Below, one piece after another: positions 5,594 through 6,262 of a stretch of 6,262 bases of DNA. The notes under the pieces were generated by a model, which saw nothing but the letters and a program-made list of their open reading frames with translations, was not told where the DNA came from and ran no database searches. Position 1 is the first letter of the stretch, and the number at the start of each line of letters is the position of its first letter. The translations under genes and the position numbers were made by a program. The stretch comes from Saprospiraceae bacterium (GTDB lineage: Bacteria; Bacteroidota; Bacteroidia; Chitinophagales; Saprospiraceae), in NCBI GenBank assembly GCA_020436955.1, contig JAGQWW010000161.1, positions 1-6,262 on the forward strand. Reading direction: 5' to 3'.

Positions 5594-6262
5594 ATGAGAA
5601 ATTTGATTCTACTACTAGTGCTGTTTCTTGGCTTCGGGGCTTACGGGCAATCAGAAAAAGACTACCGGAAAAAAGCCAGGGAAACATTCGCCGAAATGGA
5701 CTATCCGGCGGCACTGGAACATTATAAAACACTCATCCGCATCGATTCCAATGACATCAACGCTGTGTACCATGCAGCAATAAGTGCGGATTATTCAGAT
5801 GCTTTTTCACAAGCCTTGTATTATTACCAAAGATTAAGTCAAACACCGGGTTTTGCAGATAGCACTCAGTATCATCATGCCAAATACAAACAAGGTATGA
5901 TGGAAAAAAGACTGGGCTTTTATGAGACGGCCATTGAAACCTTCAATGAGTTTGCAGCCAGTCCTTTTGGCACCGATTCATTGAAAAACCTGGCCATTCA
6001 GGAAATTAAAGCTTGTGAATGGTCTATACAGGTTCAAGAAGAGGAAGCAGACTCACTTGACATGTTCCATTATGGACCGGAAGTAAATTCATTCTATTCT
6101 GACTTCGGTGCATTATTCCAGGATGGAGCTTTGTATTACACGTCAGCCTATCAGGAAGGTATCGAACCCGATGATGCTGATGACCCTACCACCCGGGTGT
6201 ATCGATATGAAGATGGAGCCGAAAAAGGAGTTATCATACCATCCAACCCGGATAGTATGGAA
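5594..6262 (+). CDS. TPR protein with start of PD40-like repeats, PorE/OmpA-family-like (partial, runs off window)
   Basis: The frame is open from ATG 5594 to the last base: 223 codons with no stop, so the C-terminus is missing. A signal peptide (hydrophobic core 4-15, likely cleavage after G18, AYG|Q) is followed by TPR-like helices: KARETFAEMDYPAALEHYK (27-45), a second pair about 57-84 (AFSQALYYYQRLS), and KYKQGMMEKRLGFYETAIETF (97-117). From about residue 158, YGPEVNSFYSDFGALFQDG and LYYTSAYQ resemble the opening blade of the PD40 (WD40-like) repeats in proteins with the order TPR, PD40, OmpA. Such proteins often follow PorP-like genes and include PorE-type T9SS components that bind peptidoglycan. 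The OmpA domain is therefore predicted beyond the window but not seen. The spacing of 24 bp and A-rich leader suggest cotranscription with the PorP-like gene. Confidence 0.8.
   Translation, partial: MRNLILLLVLFLGFGAYGQSEKDYRKKARETFAEMDYPAALEHYKTLIRIDSNDINAVYHAAISADYSDAFSQALYYYQRLSQTPGFADSTQYHHAKYKQGMMEKRLGFYETAIETFNEFAASPFGTDSLKNLAIQEIKACEWSIQVQEEEADSLDMFHYGPEVNSFYSDFGALFQDGALYYTSAYQEGIEPDDADDPTTRVYRYEDGAEKGVIIPSNPDSME

Overview
The window looks like a chromosomal segment from a member of the Bacteroidota, probably near the Saprospiria/Chitinophagia. The grounds are a PorP/SprF-family protein of the type IX secretion (T9SS)/gliding system, a following TPR protein that appears to lead into PD40-like repeats, a DUF2911 lipoprotein-like/periplasmic protein, signal peptides ending in A-Q or G-Q, A-rich leaders instead of clear Shine-Dalgarno sequences, and TAnnTTTG-type promoter candidates. 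This placement is inferred from gene content; no rRNA or other marker is present. Every gene found is on the + strand.

Layout: (1) Positions 1-362 hold no gene. Most of it is a low-complexity array of 7-bp units ending in CCAG or CTAG, present as two long direct copies, one of them interrupted by a 46-bp segment with a perfect C7/G7 hairpin. (2) Positions 363-3182 hold four tightly packed genes that look like one operon: a SAM-hydroxide-adenosyltransferase-like (DUF62) protein, a small ABM-fold (antibiotic biosynthesis monooxygenase) protein, a cyclase/kynurenine-formamidase-like protein, and aroB (3-dehydroquinate synthase). Gaps are 3 bp, then a 1-bp overlap, then an overlap of about 8-11 bp. 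(3) Positions 3329-4195 hold a monocistronic secreted DUF2911 protein with a TPR-like C-terminal part. It has a plausible promoter upstream and a strong intrinsic terminator downstream. (4) Positions 4258-4531 are AT-rich noncoding DNA with several inverted repeats. (5) From 4532 to the end are a PorP/SprF-like outer-membrane protein with a TTG start and, 24 bp later, the N-terminal part of a TPR/PD40-type protein that runs off the window.

How the genes may work together: the last two form the PorP plus PorE-like pair often seen in Bacteroidota outside the core T9SS loci, so a surface or cell-envelope role is likely. The first four combine one clear shikimate-pathway enzyme with two proteins whose usual catalytic or metal-binding residues are replaced (HAT triad Asp/Arg/His read as Asn/Pro/Pro; cyclase HxGTHxD read as NTGTYVD). 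Those two are the most interesting coding observations. Nothing here amounts to a clear defence system, mobile element with a transposase, or CRISPR array.
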